Assembly: GCA_036417435.1 (NCBI GenBank)
Contig: CM070907.1
Coordinates: forward strand, 59,690,001 to 59,754,000
Direction of reading: 5' to 3'
From: Inia geoffrensis
Lineage: Eukaryota > Chordata > Mammalia > Artiodactyla > Iniidae
Length of the DNA: 64,000 nucleotides
Shown: piece after piece, positions 46,180-56,331 of the stretch
Numbering within the stretch: the stretch's first letter is position 1
Layout of the letters: every line of letters starts with the position of its first letter
Translations under genes and position numbers: made by a program
Notes under the pieces: model-generated
What the model was told of the DNA's origin: nothing
What the model saw: the letters and a program-made list of their open reading frames with translations, nothing else
Databases searched by the model: none

Positions 46180-46345
46180 ATAAAGATACACTGTCTACCC
46201 TCAAGGAACTAACATTCTAGTGATAAAGAGTGGCAGCTAAATAAATAATTCCACAAATGCAGCAAGTCTTATGGTAACAAAGTGCACAGGGTAAATGAAA
46301 GGACAGAGAGAAAGACTCTTAAATCAGTCTTAGGTAGCAAGTTTA
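46180..46345. mobile_element. Ancient interspersed repeat, family not assigned
   Basis: CTACCCTCAAGGAACTAACA, TTCTAGTGATAAAGAGTGGC and AGTGCACAGGGTAAATG resemble a common ancient mammalian repeat (the 'cctcatggagcttacattctagtg' type). Similar text is at 47395-47450. Confidence 0.4.
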
Positions 46346-46399
46346 CAAGAGGAAGGGAGTTACTAAGAAAGGATCCTAAGAACAGGTATTGGCTTTAAA

Positions 46400-46780
46400 A
46401 AGTTAAAAAAAAAAAAAAAGGGAAGGAAAACACTAAAGCTCCCCTCACCTGTATTGCCCTGTTAGCAAAAGAAATGCTTAAACATTTAGAATGGTTTACA
46501 GATGACTGAATGCCAAACAGTTCTGGACGTTGGAAATAGCTGCAGTTCATTTAATGCCAGCACAATAACAATGTAGTAATATTGTCCTTGTATATTTCAG
46601 CAGTTTAATCATTCTGCTCAATTTTCTTAACTTGATCTTTATTGGCATAGGGCAGCTGGCTTAGCATGTGGTGGTAGGTGCTATTAATTTGTAAAATACA
46701 TTACACAGCAACAGCTTAAAAGAATCAATAAAGTTATTGTATGTCCTGACTCATCATGTCCTTGTTTAGATTAGCAGTGT
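46400..46780. other. Unique-looking noncoding stretch
   Basis: After an A-run (46408-46421), about 330 bases have balanced composition, no repeat match by eye and no ORF. Candidate host regulatory DNA, unproven. Confidence 0.3.
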
Positions 46781-47270
46781 ATATTTTTACATATATTACA
46801 TATATTAGAGGAATATTGGGGAAATTAAAACCATCAGAATGAAGAGACAGTATGGATATGGATGAACAGCAGTTTAAAATCAACAGTGATGACTAGATGA
46901 ACAAATTCTGTGGGTCACATTTTAGTCATATTTCTAACATATCATATGAGTAAAGTAATCATAATTAACAATAATTTTAATAACGCCTTAACACTTTAGA
47001 GCCCTTGAATGTTAACGTACTTTCACTAATTAATCTTCTCTAAGCTCCCCACTGTCATATGAGGCATATAAAACATGTCTAATCTCCTGTTGGTATGATA
47101 GCAACATACAGATTATGCACCTGAAAGTATCAGTGATTTAAAATAACATGTAATTGAGCCCTGTTATTCTTTCCATGGGTTAAATTCCATTCTAATCACC
47201 AACAGAGATATAATAATGTGGTGGCAGCCTAGGAAATCACTCTAATTCAACACACCTTTGGAGAAGTTCT
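46781..47270. other. Stretch with no recognised feature
   Basis: AT-rich host sequence. Confidence 0.4.
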
Positions 47271-47303
47271 ACCCCCCCCCCCCCAAAAAAAAAAAAAAAA
47301 AAA
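47271..47303. repeat. Poly(C)-poly(A) low-complexity junction
   Basis: About 13 C directly followed by about 19 A. Confidence 0.9.
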
Positions 47304-48066
47304 GGAGGGAAACCCATTGTTGCAATAAGGACTTACTGAGTACCTACTACAGGACAAAAACAGGCTAGCTGTCAGAAATATAACAATAAAAATACAACCA
47401 TGATCCCTCAGAGAGTTTACATACTATTTGGGGGATGAAACAATAAAAATAGATGAGGAAATACAGGATACTCTAACAGCAGATAGAAAAGATATGAAAA
47501 AGATTTTAATTACTATAAAGGAGCTTAGATTTTATTCTAAAGACAAATACAACTCTTTGAAGGATTTTTGCAGGAAAGTGATAAAAACTTGTTTCTATAA
47601 AGGCCATCGGGCTTCCCTGGTGGCGCAGTGGTTGAGAGTCCGCCTGCCGATGCAGGGGACACGGGTTCGTGCCCCGGTCCGGGAGGATCCCACGTGCTGT
47701 GGAGCGGCTGGGCCCGTGAGCTGTGGCTGCTGGGCCTGTGTGTCTGGAGCCTGTGCTCCGCAACAGGACAGGCCACAACGGTGAGAGGCCCGCGTACCGC
47801 AAAAAAAAAAAAAAAAAAAAAAAGGGGCCATCAAGGCTCCACAAGAAAAATGGAGTAGTGGGAATAGACAGAAAGCAGACAGGTCAGTGAAGAGAATTTT
47901 GTGGTAATCCAGGTGAGAGGGAGCACCTGTAGTGTAGACACGGGGTGGAGATAAACTGATATATTTAAAATGATTAAGGAGGAAGACTCAACAGGACTCC
48001 TTATTTGATGGTGTGAAAGGTAACAAGGAAGAGGGGATAGTAAGATGACCCTCAAGTTTTCCATCT
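47304..48066. mobile_element. Ancient interspersed repeat hosting a young SINE, family not assigned
   Basis: TAAGGACTTACTGAGTACCT at the left and TTTTGTGGTAATCCAGGTGA near 47900 are typical of one old mammalian repeat type. The young SINE at 47609-47825 sits inside it. The ORF at 47428-47784 spans repeat and SINE and is not a gene. Confidence 0.4.
47609..47825 (+). mobile_element. Young CHR-type SINE
   Basis: GGGCTTCCCTGGTGGCGCAG start, A-box-like TGGCGCAGTGGTTGAGAG, B-box-like GGGTTCGTGCCCC, end CCCGCGTACCGCA and a run of about 22 A. GGCCATC at 47602-47608 and 47826-47832 is the likely target duplication. Confidence 0.95.
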
Positions 48067-48339
48067 TTTAGGACAGAATGAATGGTGATGTTATTTCCTA
48101 AGAAAGGAGGGACCACTTCTATTTCTTTGTCAGTAAAATTTAAAAAGTGCTTATGCACGGAGAATTGTCTAAACAGTTATTACATTACTGTTACTTGTAT
48201 TTTTCTCCCCCACTTTGAGATCAGGGGCTTTTGATGAATTTTAGTAGCCCTAGAATTTAGCCAATATTCAATAGATGTGTATAAGATAAATGAAAGAGTG
48301 AATGAGTGAATGAATGATAAATTGCTGGATATTACTTCA

Positions 48340-48530
48340 TTTGACATTTACATCATTTCTCAGGGGAAGGAAAAGTAGAGGTTTTTATATCTATTTTACA
48401 GATAAGAAATATTATATAGGATGGGCTGTAGCAACTGGTCAAGGTTACCTAGCAGGTAAGCACAAAAACATTGGCTGAAATACAGTTCCTTTCACCACAT
48501 TCCAGTGCTCTTTTCACTGCATCAACCTAT
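48340..48530 (-). mobile_element. MIR SINE relic
   Basis: TATCTATTTTACAGATAAGA, CTGGTCAAGGTTACCTAGCA and CACATTCCAGTGCTCTTTTC in minus-strand order. Confidence 0.65.
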
Positions 48531-51266
48531 TTCTTATTACCTCCTTTTTCATTGTCTCAGTCCTAATGAAGTCCACATGAATTATGTGCTCTCCATTTCC
48601 AAATTAACCAAGAAGATGTGCACAAGAATTTCCCCTTAATAAATTACTAGGTATCATGGGGCATCTCATAATCTACAAAATTATCATAATTAATGAGGGC
48701 ATGTAGTTGGTGAGTGGATCCATCAAGCTGTTCCTAAGTTTTGCACAGCAGGTAAAAGATCAGATGCAAAGACTAATTATTAACATCCCATGGTCAGTTT
48801 GAGAGAAAACACACACACACACGTACACATATTAGAGGGCAAAATAAAATGCTCTCCTTCAATCTAAAAAAAAAAAAAACCCACTTATGGTCATTCTGCT
48901 GTGTGAATGTGATTGACAGAGAGAATAAAGGTGTTGCACCCACATAATCAAACCCAGGAGGCAAATGCAGAGTTGTGAGAATTTTGTAAAGAGTTCCTGC
49001 AATCTCTGTAAACAGTTTTTACTTGGCCATTGGAGAAATTAACAAAAGAAAAACAAGCATTCCGATTTTAAAAAACATAATAGGAAAGCAATGGTTTCTA
49101 AAATGTTGTAAAGCTAACCACTGTTAGTAGTTTCACCCTCTCATACACCTTAGCCTTCCAGGAGCTTCAGAAACACTGCTCAGTTTGAAATGTTATTAAA
49201 CACAAACAAGGTTTTGACTATCTAGGAGCTTATAGAATAATACAGAAGGTGGAAGGGAAATCGCATAATTGAAGTGCAATGTCATCCATGCAGTAATAGA
49301 GATGTCCTGATTGGTGTGAAGCAGAATCAGAAAGGAGAAATCAGAAAGGTGACGGTGTGAATCTTGGCCAAGCCATTATAAGGTTTTGTAGACCAAAGAA
49401 GTCATAAAATTTTCTGAGTCATACTGCCCACATGTGCTAACAGAAAACAGTAATAGATTTTATCTCACATGTTATTAAAGAAGGACTTATTTACTGCTAT
49501 GAAGGAATCTGCCACAGTTTGAGACTGTAGATGAGGTCTTAGCAAGTTTTGGGGAGATACATAACAATTTGTCAGGCAACTGCAAGAAGGGAGTGTTCTG
49601 GATAGAGGGAACAGGGATGTACAAGTTAGTGACAGTGTAAAACAGCACAGAGGCAAGTAATTCAGCAGACGCTCTGTCCGTACTCACCCTCAACTCCATT
49701 CTAGCTCGTTCTTTCCTGCCCTAGTAAACTGAACTAAGTGACCTAGGAGGAAATCTGTAATGTCTGCCCTCTTCCCTGCCTCTTATTTTATACCCCACGT
49801 TCATGTCGTTCATGCCATCCAAGGATAACGGCAGCTGGCAAACAAAGACAAACATCTCAGAAGAAATATCCCTCCTCTCTGAGTCTCAGTTTACTCATTT
49901 TAAAAGTCCACACAAGCTTAAAATCATTCTTGGGAAACAAATTCCAGACAAAAAGCCTAAAGCTCTGTCAGTTATCAGTTTATTCTCCCTCCATTCTAAT
50001 CTTCCTCAAAGTAGTAGGCATTTTGCAGAAGGCAATCAAAGACATCGAGGACATTTGCGAAGAGTAGCCATTCCTAAATTGGGTACATTTTCTGGATTAG
50101 CACAATTCCAAATGAGAACAGAAAAAAGTACAATAGAAATACCAGTTTCTGTGATTGAGGTAGATATCTTCTAAACTTTAAAATAGCATTAAAAAATTAT
50201 AATGAGTCAGTGATTCTGAAAGCACTCTGCAACTAATATACACAAGCTCTACTGCCAATCACAGGGAAGTAAAAGCAAACAAAGCAGCTTAGAAAATGAG
50301 GCAGAAATAATACAATAAATGAGGGACAAAGCATACAGATAAGCAAGAATAATCATGACCCCAGCATATATATAATATACACACACATATATGTAAAGTG
50401 TGCTTTAATTTGTGAATTAATTATATATTAAATAAGAGCTTATATCTCAAGAAGAGGTTATGTAAATCACAGTGAATTCACACATGAGCAAAATGCTATA
50501 CTAATTCTACAGAATCATATGTCCTTGGAGAAGAAACATCTGGACATAACAGTGTCAAATGTGCAGTCAAAATGACTTTGACATGTATCTGCTCATTTAT
50601 ACAAAATAAATACAGAAAAGATAAGCCAGAAACTAATGAGACTGGTTACTTACAGGAGGTATGTTAGGAACAGGATGAAAAGGGTAAGGGATATAGGGCA
50701 GAAGAGCGACACAGCTCTGAGTATACCTCAATGTATACTTCTGACTTTTGGAACTATGCTAAGATTTCCCATAGTCCAATCAATTATTCAATCAATTAAT
50801 TAGATCAAAGATGGGACAAATATTAAAATATCTTACAAACATAAGCCTTATATACTTTAAATCAATAACCACATTAAAAAAGGTAAAAAAAGATAAAGAA
50901 AAGTAAAGAAAAAAGAAAAGTGATTACTTTTCTGTACCTGGTATTTTGAATTATATCCTCAGGCTGAAGGCAAAAAGAACTGTAAATAAAATTTGAACTC
51001 TTCTTAGTGGAATTGGTTTTCTCAGCGGTATGTGTAAGCAATTCTGAAACTACTTTCTGTGTATTCAGGGCTCATAAAATAAGTAATTTTCTTGGAGTAA
51101 GTGTAGTGGTAGGTTTCTTACTGCTGGGGAAAGGAGTTACACTGTGAAAGGGGGAAGAGTAGCATGAATTCTGTGGTGTTGGATTGGAATTGGAGGTACC
51201 AGTATAGGCATTTTTAAAAATGCAGATAGAAAGGTAAATAGATATACAGATAGATGCATAGAAATA

Positions 51267-51268
<2 letters not shown>
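48531..51268. other. Long stretch with no firmly recognised feature
   Basis: Mixed host sequence with a short CA run (48810-48824), an A-run (48866-48879) and AT/AC text (50365-50395). 49200-49430 and 50620-51180 have the look of old interspersed repeats but no family could be named. The 123-codon ORF at 49803-50174 has no domain signature. Confidence 0.4.

Positions 51269-51297
<29 letters not shown>
51269..51297. repeat. (GT)n microsatellite
   Basis: About 14 GT units. Confidence 0.95.
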
Positions 51298-51299
<2 letters not shown>

Positions 51300-51301
<2 letters not shown>

Positions 51302-52497
51302 ATATGCCTATCTCTGTTTGTTGAGAGAGACGGGGAGCAGTGACAACATAACAATGAGACCACCAGGTCCAAAATTATGATTTCTAATCCTAAATCTCTA
51401 CTAAAAAATTAATTAAAAACAAGGCTTCTGGAGAAATAGCTAATTCCAGAACTGAGGTTAAAAAAGTACGAGTCTGGATCATCTTGTGGGGAAAAAAAAG
51501 TCTTCAAACAATTACAGAGACATATCTAAAAGAAATGGGAGCCAGAATAAAGAAGCCTCACCCTGGCCAAATCTGTGACAGTCTGAGCATCCCAAATCTG
51601 AGATTATAGTCTATGGAATAAAATAAGAATGTAAGAGCACAAACTGATGTAAATAAATGAATAAAAATAGATGAGATAGAAGGAAAATGCCAAATGATAA
51701 TTGAGGTAAGAATGATGGAATTAGAAAATGACCAATTAGCAGCATCACAGTAATAACTGATTCCACTATAAATCATCTCTGGATGCTAACACTAGTGAAT
51801 TAGAGTTTGAGGAATAACAAGATATTGATAGTCTCAAAGGGTCTCCTTATAAGATACCCATTGTCAAAAAGAAAAAAATTACAAAATTAAAATTGAGAAA
51901 TATAACAGATACCACATAAATAGGTGATCAATGTTAATTTCAACAGCAATCATACTAATCAACACAACGTAACTGCTATTACAATGCTAGTAGAAGAGTA
52001 AGGAGGAGGAGAAAGAGGGGGAGGAGGGAGGGAAAAACTTCTGTGGTATTCCTGCCAGATAATGTAAAATTAACAGTTAATCACAGGAAACATCAGATAA
52101 ACACAAACTGAAGGCTACTCTACAAAATAAGTGTCTTGTACTCTTCAAAAATGTGAAGGTCAAAAAGGACAAAGATAAAAAAACGATACCAGGTTAAAGG
52201 AAACTAAAAATTGTGACAAATAATTGCAATGTGTAATCCCAAACTAGATCTTAAACTAGGGAAAAAAATGTACACACACACACACACATACATGCACACA
52301 CACACATATATAGAGGATATTGCTGGAGTAATTTTTGACATCTGAATAAGGTCTATGGCATAAATTTTAATTTCTTGATTAGATGATTGTCCTATGATTA
52401 TGTAGGAAAATATTCTTGTTTTTAAGAAACACATACTGAAGAATTCAGGGATAAAGGGGCATCATGTATCTAAGTTGCTCTCAGTCCAGAAAAATAT

Positions 52498-52557
<60 letters not shown>

Positions 52558-52570
52558 GAGAGCATAAATA
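51300..52570 (+). mobile_element. Ancient L1-lineage relic (L1ME/HAL1-like)
   Basis: The right part (52080-52500) has ACACAAACTGAAGGCTACTC, TACAAAATAAGTGTCTTGTA, GGATAAAGGGGCATCATGTA and a following TA/TG repeat, in the order I associate with old L1-lineage 3' regions. The left part is weaker. A GA-rich run (52000-52035) and a CA run (52272-52306) are embedded. Confidence 0.4.
52499..52552. repeat. (TA)n(TG)n compound microsatellite
   Basis: TA units (52499-52513) pass directly into about 19 TG units (52514-52552). Confidence 0.95.
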
Positions 52571-52860
52571 CAGAAGATGAGGCAACATTCCTGTGATCTG
52601 CAGTGCATGGAGCCCAAGGGGGCCAAATGGAGAAAGTATATTGGCACACACAAACAAAATGACTACTTAGGCAGATTATTCAAACACATTATCATCCCAA
52701 AGGAGACAGATCAAGATCAAGTTAGTTAGACCAAGTACAAAACAGTAAGTCAGTGCCTGAGAGACAGCTCCTGAACAAATTTCCTAGAACAGGGTTTAGA
52801 CTGCATTTGGTTTCTATGTAGTTCATTTGGCTTCTTTTCTTGACTAGGAAGAAGCCATTT

Positions 52861-52876
52861 AAAGTACCTGTCCCTG
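52861..52876. repeat. Left target-site duplication of L1-A
   Basis: AAAGTACCTGTCCCTG; its partner AAAGCACCTCTCCCTG is at 54221-54236, two mismatches in 16. Confidence 0.75.
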
Positions 52877-54220
52877 CAAGTTGGACAGCTGCATGTAAAT
52901 CAGTGAAGATGGAACAAACCCTCATATCATACACAAAAATAAACTCAAAATGGCTTAAAGACATGACACCATAAAACTCTTAGAGAGAACATAGGCAAAA
53001 CATTCTCTGACACAAATTGTACCAATGTTTTCTTAGGTCAGGCTCCCGAGCCAATAGAAATAAAAGCAAAAGTAAACAAATGGGACCTTATCAAACTTAC
53101 AAGCTTTTGTATAGCAAAGGAAACCATAAACAACACGATAAGACAACCACAGAATGGGAGTAAATATTTGCAAATGATGCGACGAACAAGGGCTTAATTT
53201 CCCAAATATACAAACAGCTCATACAGCTCAATAAAAAAAAAAGACAAACAACCCAATTGAAAAATGGGCAGAAGACCTAAAAAAACATTTCTCCAAAGAA
53301 GACATACAGATGGCCAACAGGTACATGAAAAGATGCTCAACATCGCTAATTATTAGAGAAATGCAAATCAAAACTACAATGAGATGCCACCTCACACTGG
53401 TCAGAATGGCCATAATTTAAAAGTCTACAGACAATAAATGCTGGAGAGGGTGTGGAGAAAAGGGAATCCTCCTACACTGTTGGTGGGAATGTAAATTGGT
53501 GCAGCCACTGTGGAAAACAGTATGGAGGTTCCTCAAAAGACTAAAAATAGAATTGACATATGATTCTGCAATCCCACTCCTGGGCATATATCCAGACAAC
53601 CTATAATTTGAAAAAATACATCCACCCCATGTTCATTGCAGCACTATTTACAATGGCCAAGACATGGAAACAACTTAAATGTCCATCAGCAGATGAATGG
53701 ATAAAGATGTGGTATGTATATACAATGGGATACTACTCAGGCACACACACACAAAAAAAACATGAATAACACCAATTGCGGGAACGTGGATGGACCTAGA
53801 GATTATCATATAGAGTGAAGTAAGTCAGAAAGAGAAAGACAAATATCATTTGATATCACTTATATGTGGAACCTAAAAAATGGTACAAATGAACTTATTT
53901 ATAAAACAGAAATAGACCCACAGACATAGAGAACAGACTTGTGGTTGCCAAGGGGGAGGGGAGGTTGGGGAGGGATGGACTGGGAGTTTTGGATTATCAG
54001 ATGCAAACTATTATATACAGAATGGATAAACAATAAGGTCCTACTGTATAGCACAGGGAACTATATTCAATATCCTGTGATAAACTATAATGGAAAAGAA
54101 TATGAAAAATAATGTATATGTATGTTGAACTGAATCACTTTTCTGTATAGTAGAAATTAACGCAAAATTGTAAGTCAATTATACTTCAATAAAATAAAAT
54201 TTTAAAACAAATGAATAAAT
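52877..54220 (+). mobile_element. 5'-truncated L1 (L1-A)
   Basis: Starts in ORF2 (GTTGGACAGCTGCATG-type text) and runs through the C-terminal Cys/His region (about 53440-53500) and the 3' UTR (AAGGTCCTACTGTATAGCAC, TGAACTGAATCACTTTTCTG) to AATAAA at 54188-54193 and an A-rich tail. Flanked by the 16-base imperfect duplication at 52861-52876 and 54221-54236. ORF2 is broken by many stops and frameshifts. Confidence 0.9.
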
Positions 54221-55058
54221 AAAGCACCTCTCCCTGGCCAAAATTTGTAGACTTTTTTTTTCCTTTACTGTTATTTTTAATTTTTTTTTATAACAGGTCC
54301 TTGTTGGTTATCTATTTTAAATATATCAGTGTGTACATGTCAATCCCAAATTCCCAATCTACCCCTCTCCCCCAGCCTTCCCCCTGGTAACCATAAGTTC
54401 ATTCTCTAAGCCTGTGAGTCTGTTTCTGTTTTGTAAATAAGTTCATTTGTATCTTCTGTTTTTTAGATTCCACATATAAGTGATATCATATAATATTTGT
54501 CCTTCTCTGTCTGACTTACTTCACTTAGTGTAATAATTTCCAGGTCCATCCATGTTGCTGCAAATGGCATTATTTCATTCTTTTTAACGGCTGAGTAATA
54601 TTCCACTGTATATACATACCACATCTTCTTTATCCATTCATTTGTTGATGGACATTTAGGTTGCTTCCATGTCTTGGCTATTATAAACAGTGCTGCAATG
54701 AACACTGGGGTGTATGTATCCTTTTGAACCATGTTTTTCTCCAGATATATGCCCAGGATGGAGACTGCTGGATCATATGGTAGTTCTATTTTGAGTTTTT
54801 GAAGGAACTTCCACACTGTTCTCCATAGTGGAGGACAATTTACATTCCCAACAATGGTGTAGGAGGGTTCCTTTTTTTTCCACACCCTCTCCATAATTTA
54901 TTGTTTTGGCCATTCTGACTGGTGTGAGGTGATACGTCATTGTCATTTGGATTTGCATTTTTCTAATAATTAGTGATATTGAGTATCTTTTCATGTGTTT
55001 GTTGGCCATCTGCATGTCTTCTTTGGAGAAATGTCTATTTAGATCTTCTGCCTATTTT

Positions 55059-55410
55059 GTTTTTAATTAATTTTTTAAATTTATTTTTGGCTGCGTTGGG
55101 TCTTCATTGCTGTGCGCGGGCTTTCTCTAGTTGCGGTGAGCAGGGACTACTCTTCGTTGCAGTGTGCGGGGTTCTAATTGAGGTGCCTTTTCTCTTTGTG
55201 GAAAATGGGCTCTAGGTGTGCAGTCTTCAGTAGTTGCAGCATGCGGGCTCAGTAGTTGTGGTTCATGGGCTCTGGAGCACAGGCTCAGTAGTTGTGGCAC
55301 ATGGACTTAGTTGCTCTGCAGCATGTGGGATCTTCCCGGACCAGGGATCACACCCGTGTCCCCTGCATTGGCAGGAAGATTCTTAACCAATGCACCACCA
55401 GGGAAGTCCC
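55059..55410 (-). mobile_element. CHR-type SINE, older full-length form, in L1-C
   Basis: Read on the minus strand it starts GGGACTTCCCTGGTGGTGCA and ends in the ATTTTTGGCTGCGTTGGGTC body and an A-rich tail. It has a longer middle section (several AGTAGTTGTGG-like repeats as read on the plus strand) than the young copies. Flanks CTGCCTATTTT (55048-55058) and CTGCCCATTTT (55411-55421) are the target duplication, one mismatch. Confidence 0.93.
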
Positions 55411-56143
55411 CTGCCCATTTTTCGATTTGTTTTGTTTGTTTTGTTTTTTGTTTATTTTGTTTTTGGATATTGAGCTGCATGAGCTGTTTGTAAGTTTTGG
55501 AGACTAATCCCTTGTCAGTCGCAACATTTATGAATATTTTCTCCCATTCTGTGAGCTGTCTTTTCATTTTGTTTGTGGTTTCCTTTGCTGTGATACTATA
55601 CATAGAAAATCCTAAGGATGCTAGCAGAAAACTACTAGAGCTCATCAATGAATTCAGTAAAGTTGCAGGATACAAAATTAATACACAGAAATCTGTTGCA
55701 TTTCTATACATTTACAACTGAAGATAGGAAAGAGAAATTAAAGAAACAATCTCATTTATCATCGCATCAAAAAGAATAAAATACCTAGGAATAAACCTAC
55801 CTAAGAGACAGAAGACCTGTACTCTGAAAACCATAAGATGCTGATGAAAGAAATCAAAGACAACACAAACAGATGGAAAGATATACCATGTTCTTGGATT
55901 GGAAGAATCAATACTGTTACAATGACTATACTACCCAAGGCAATGTGCAGATTCAGTGCAATCCCTATCATATTACCAATGGCATTTTTCACAGAACTAG
56001 ATTAAAAAATCTTAAAATTTGAATGGAGACACAAAAGACCCCAAATAGCCAAAGCAATCTTGAGAAAGAAGAGCAGAGCTGGAGGAATCAGGCTCCCTGA
56101 CTTCAGACTATACTACAAAGGTACAGTTATCAAAACAGTATGG

Positions 56144-56331
56144 GGCTTCCCTGGTGGCGCAGTGGTTGAGAGTCCGCCTGCCAATGCCGGGGACATGGGT
56201 TCATTCCCCAGTCCGGGAAGATCCCGCATGCCGCGGAGCAGCTGGGCCTATGGGCCATGGCCGCTGAGCCTGCGTTCTGCAATGGGAGAGGCCACAACAG
56301 TGAGAGGCCCGCGTACTGCAAAAAAAAAAAC
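56144..56331 (+). mobile_element. Young CHR-type SINE in L1-C inverted part
   Basis: GGCTTCCCTGGTGGCGCAG start, B-box-like GGGTTCATTCCCC, end CCCGCGTACTGCA plus an A-rich tail. Perfect target duplication AAAACAGTATGG at 56132-56143 and 56332-56343. It lacks a stretch of the usual body (the GTCCGGAGCCTGTGCTCC part). Confidence 0.95.

Noticed and set aside
47428..47784. 118-codon ORF with a Cys-rich C-terminus
   Set aside because: The Cys-rich part is the young SINE at 47609-47825 and the rest is an old repeat. No start context or splice structure supports a gene.
49803..50174. 123-codon ORF
   Set aside because: No recognised domain, no conserved counterpart, and flanked by unassigned noncoding DNA. 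The length is within chance expectation for 64 kb in six frames.
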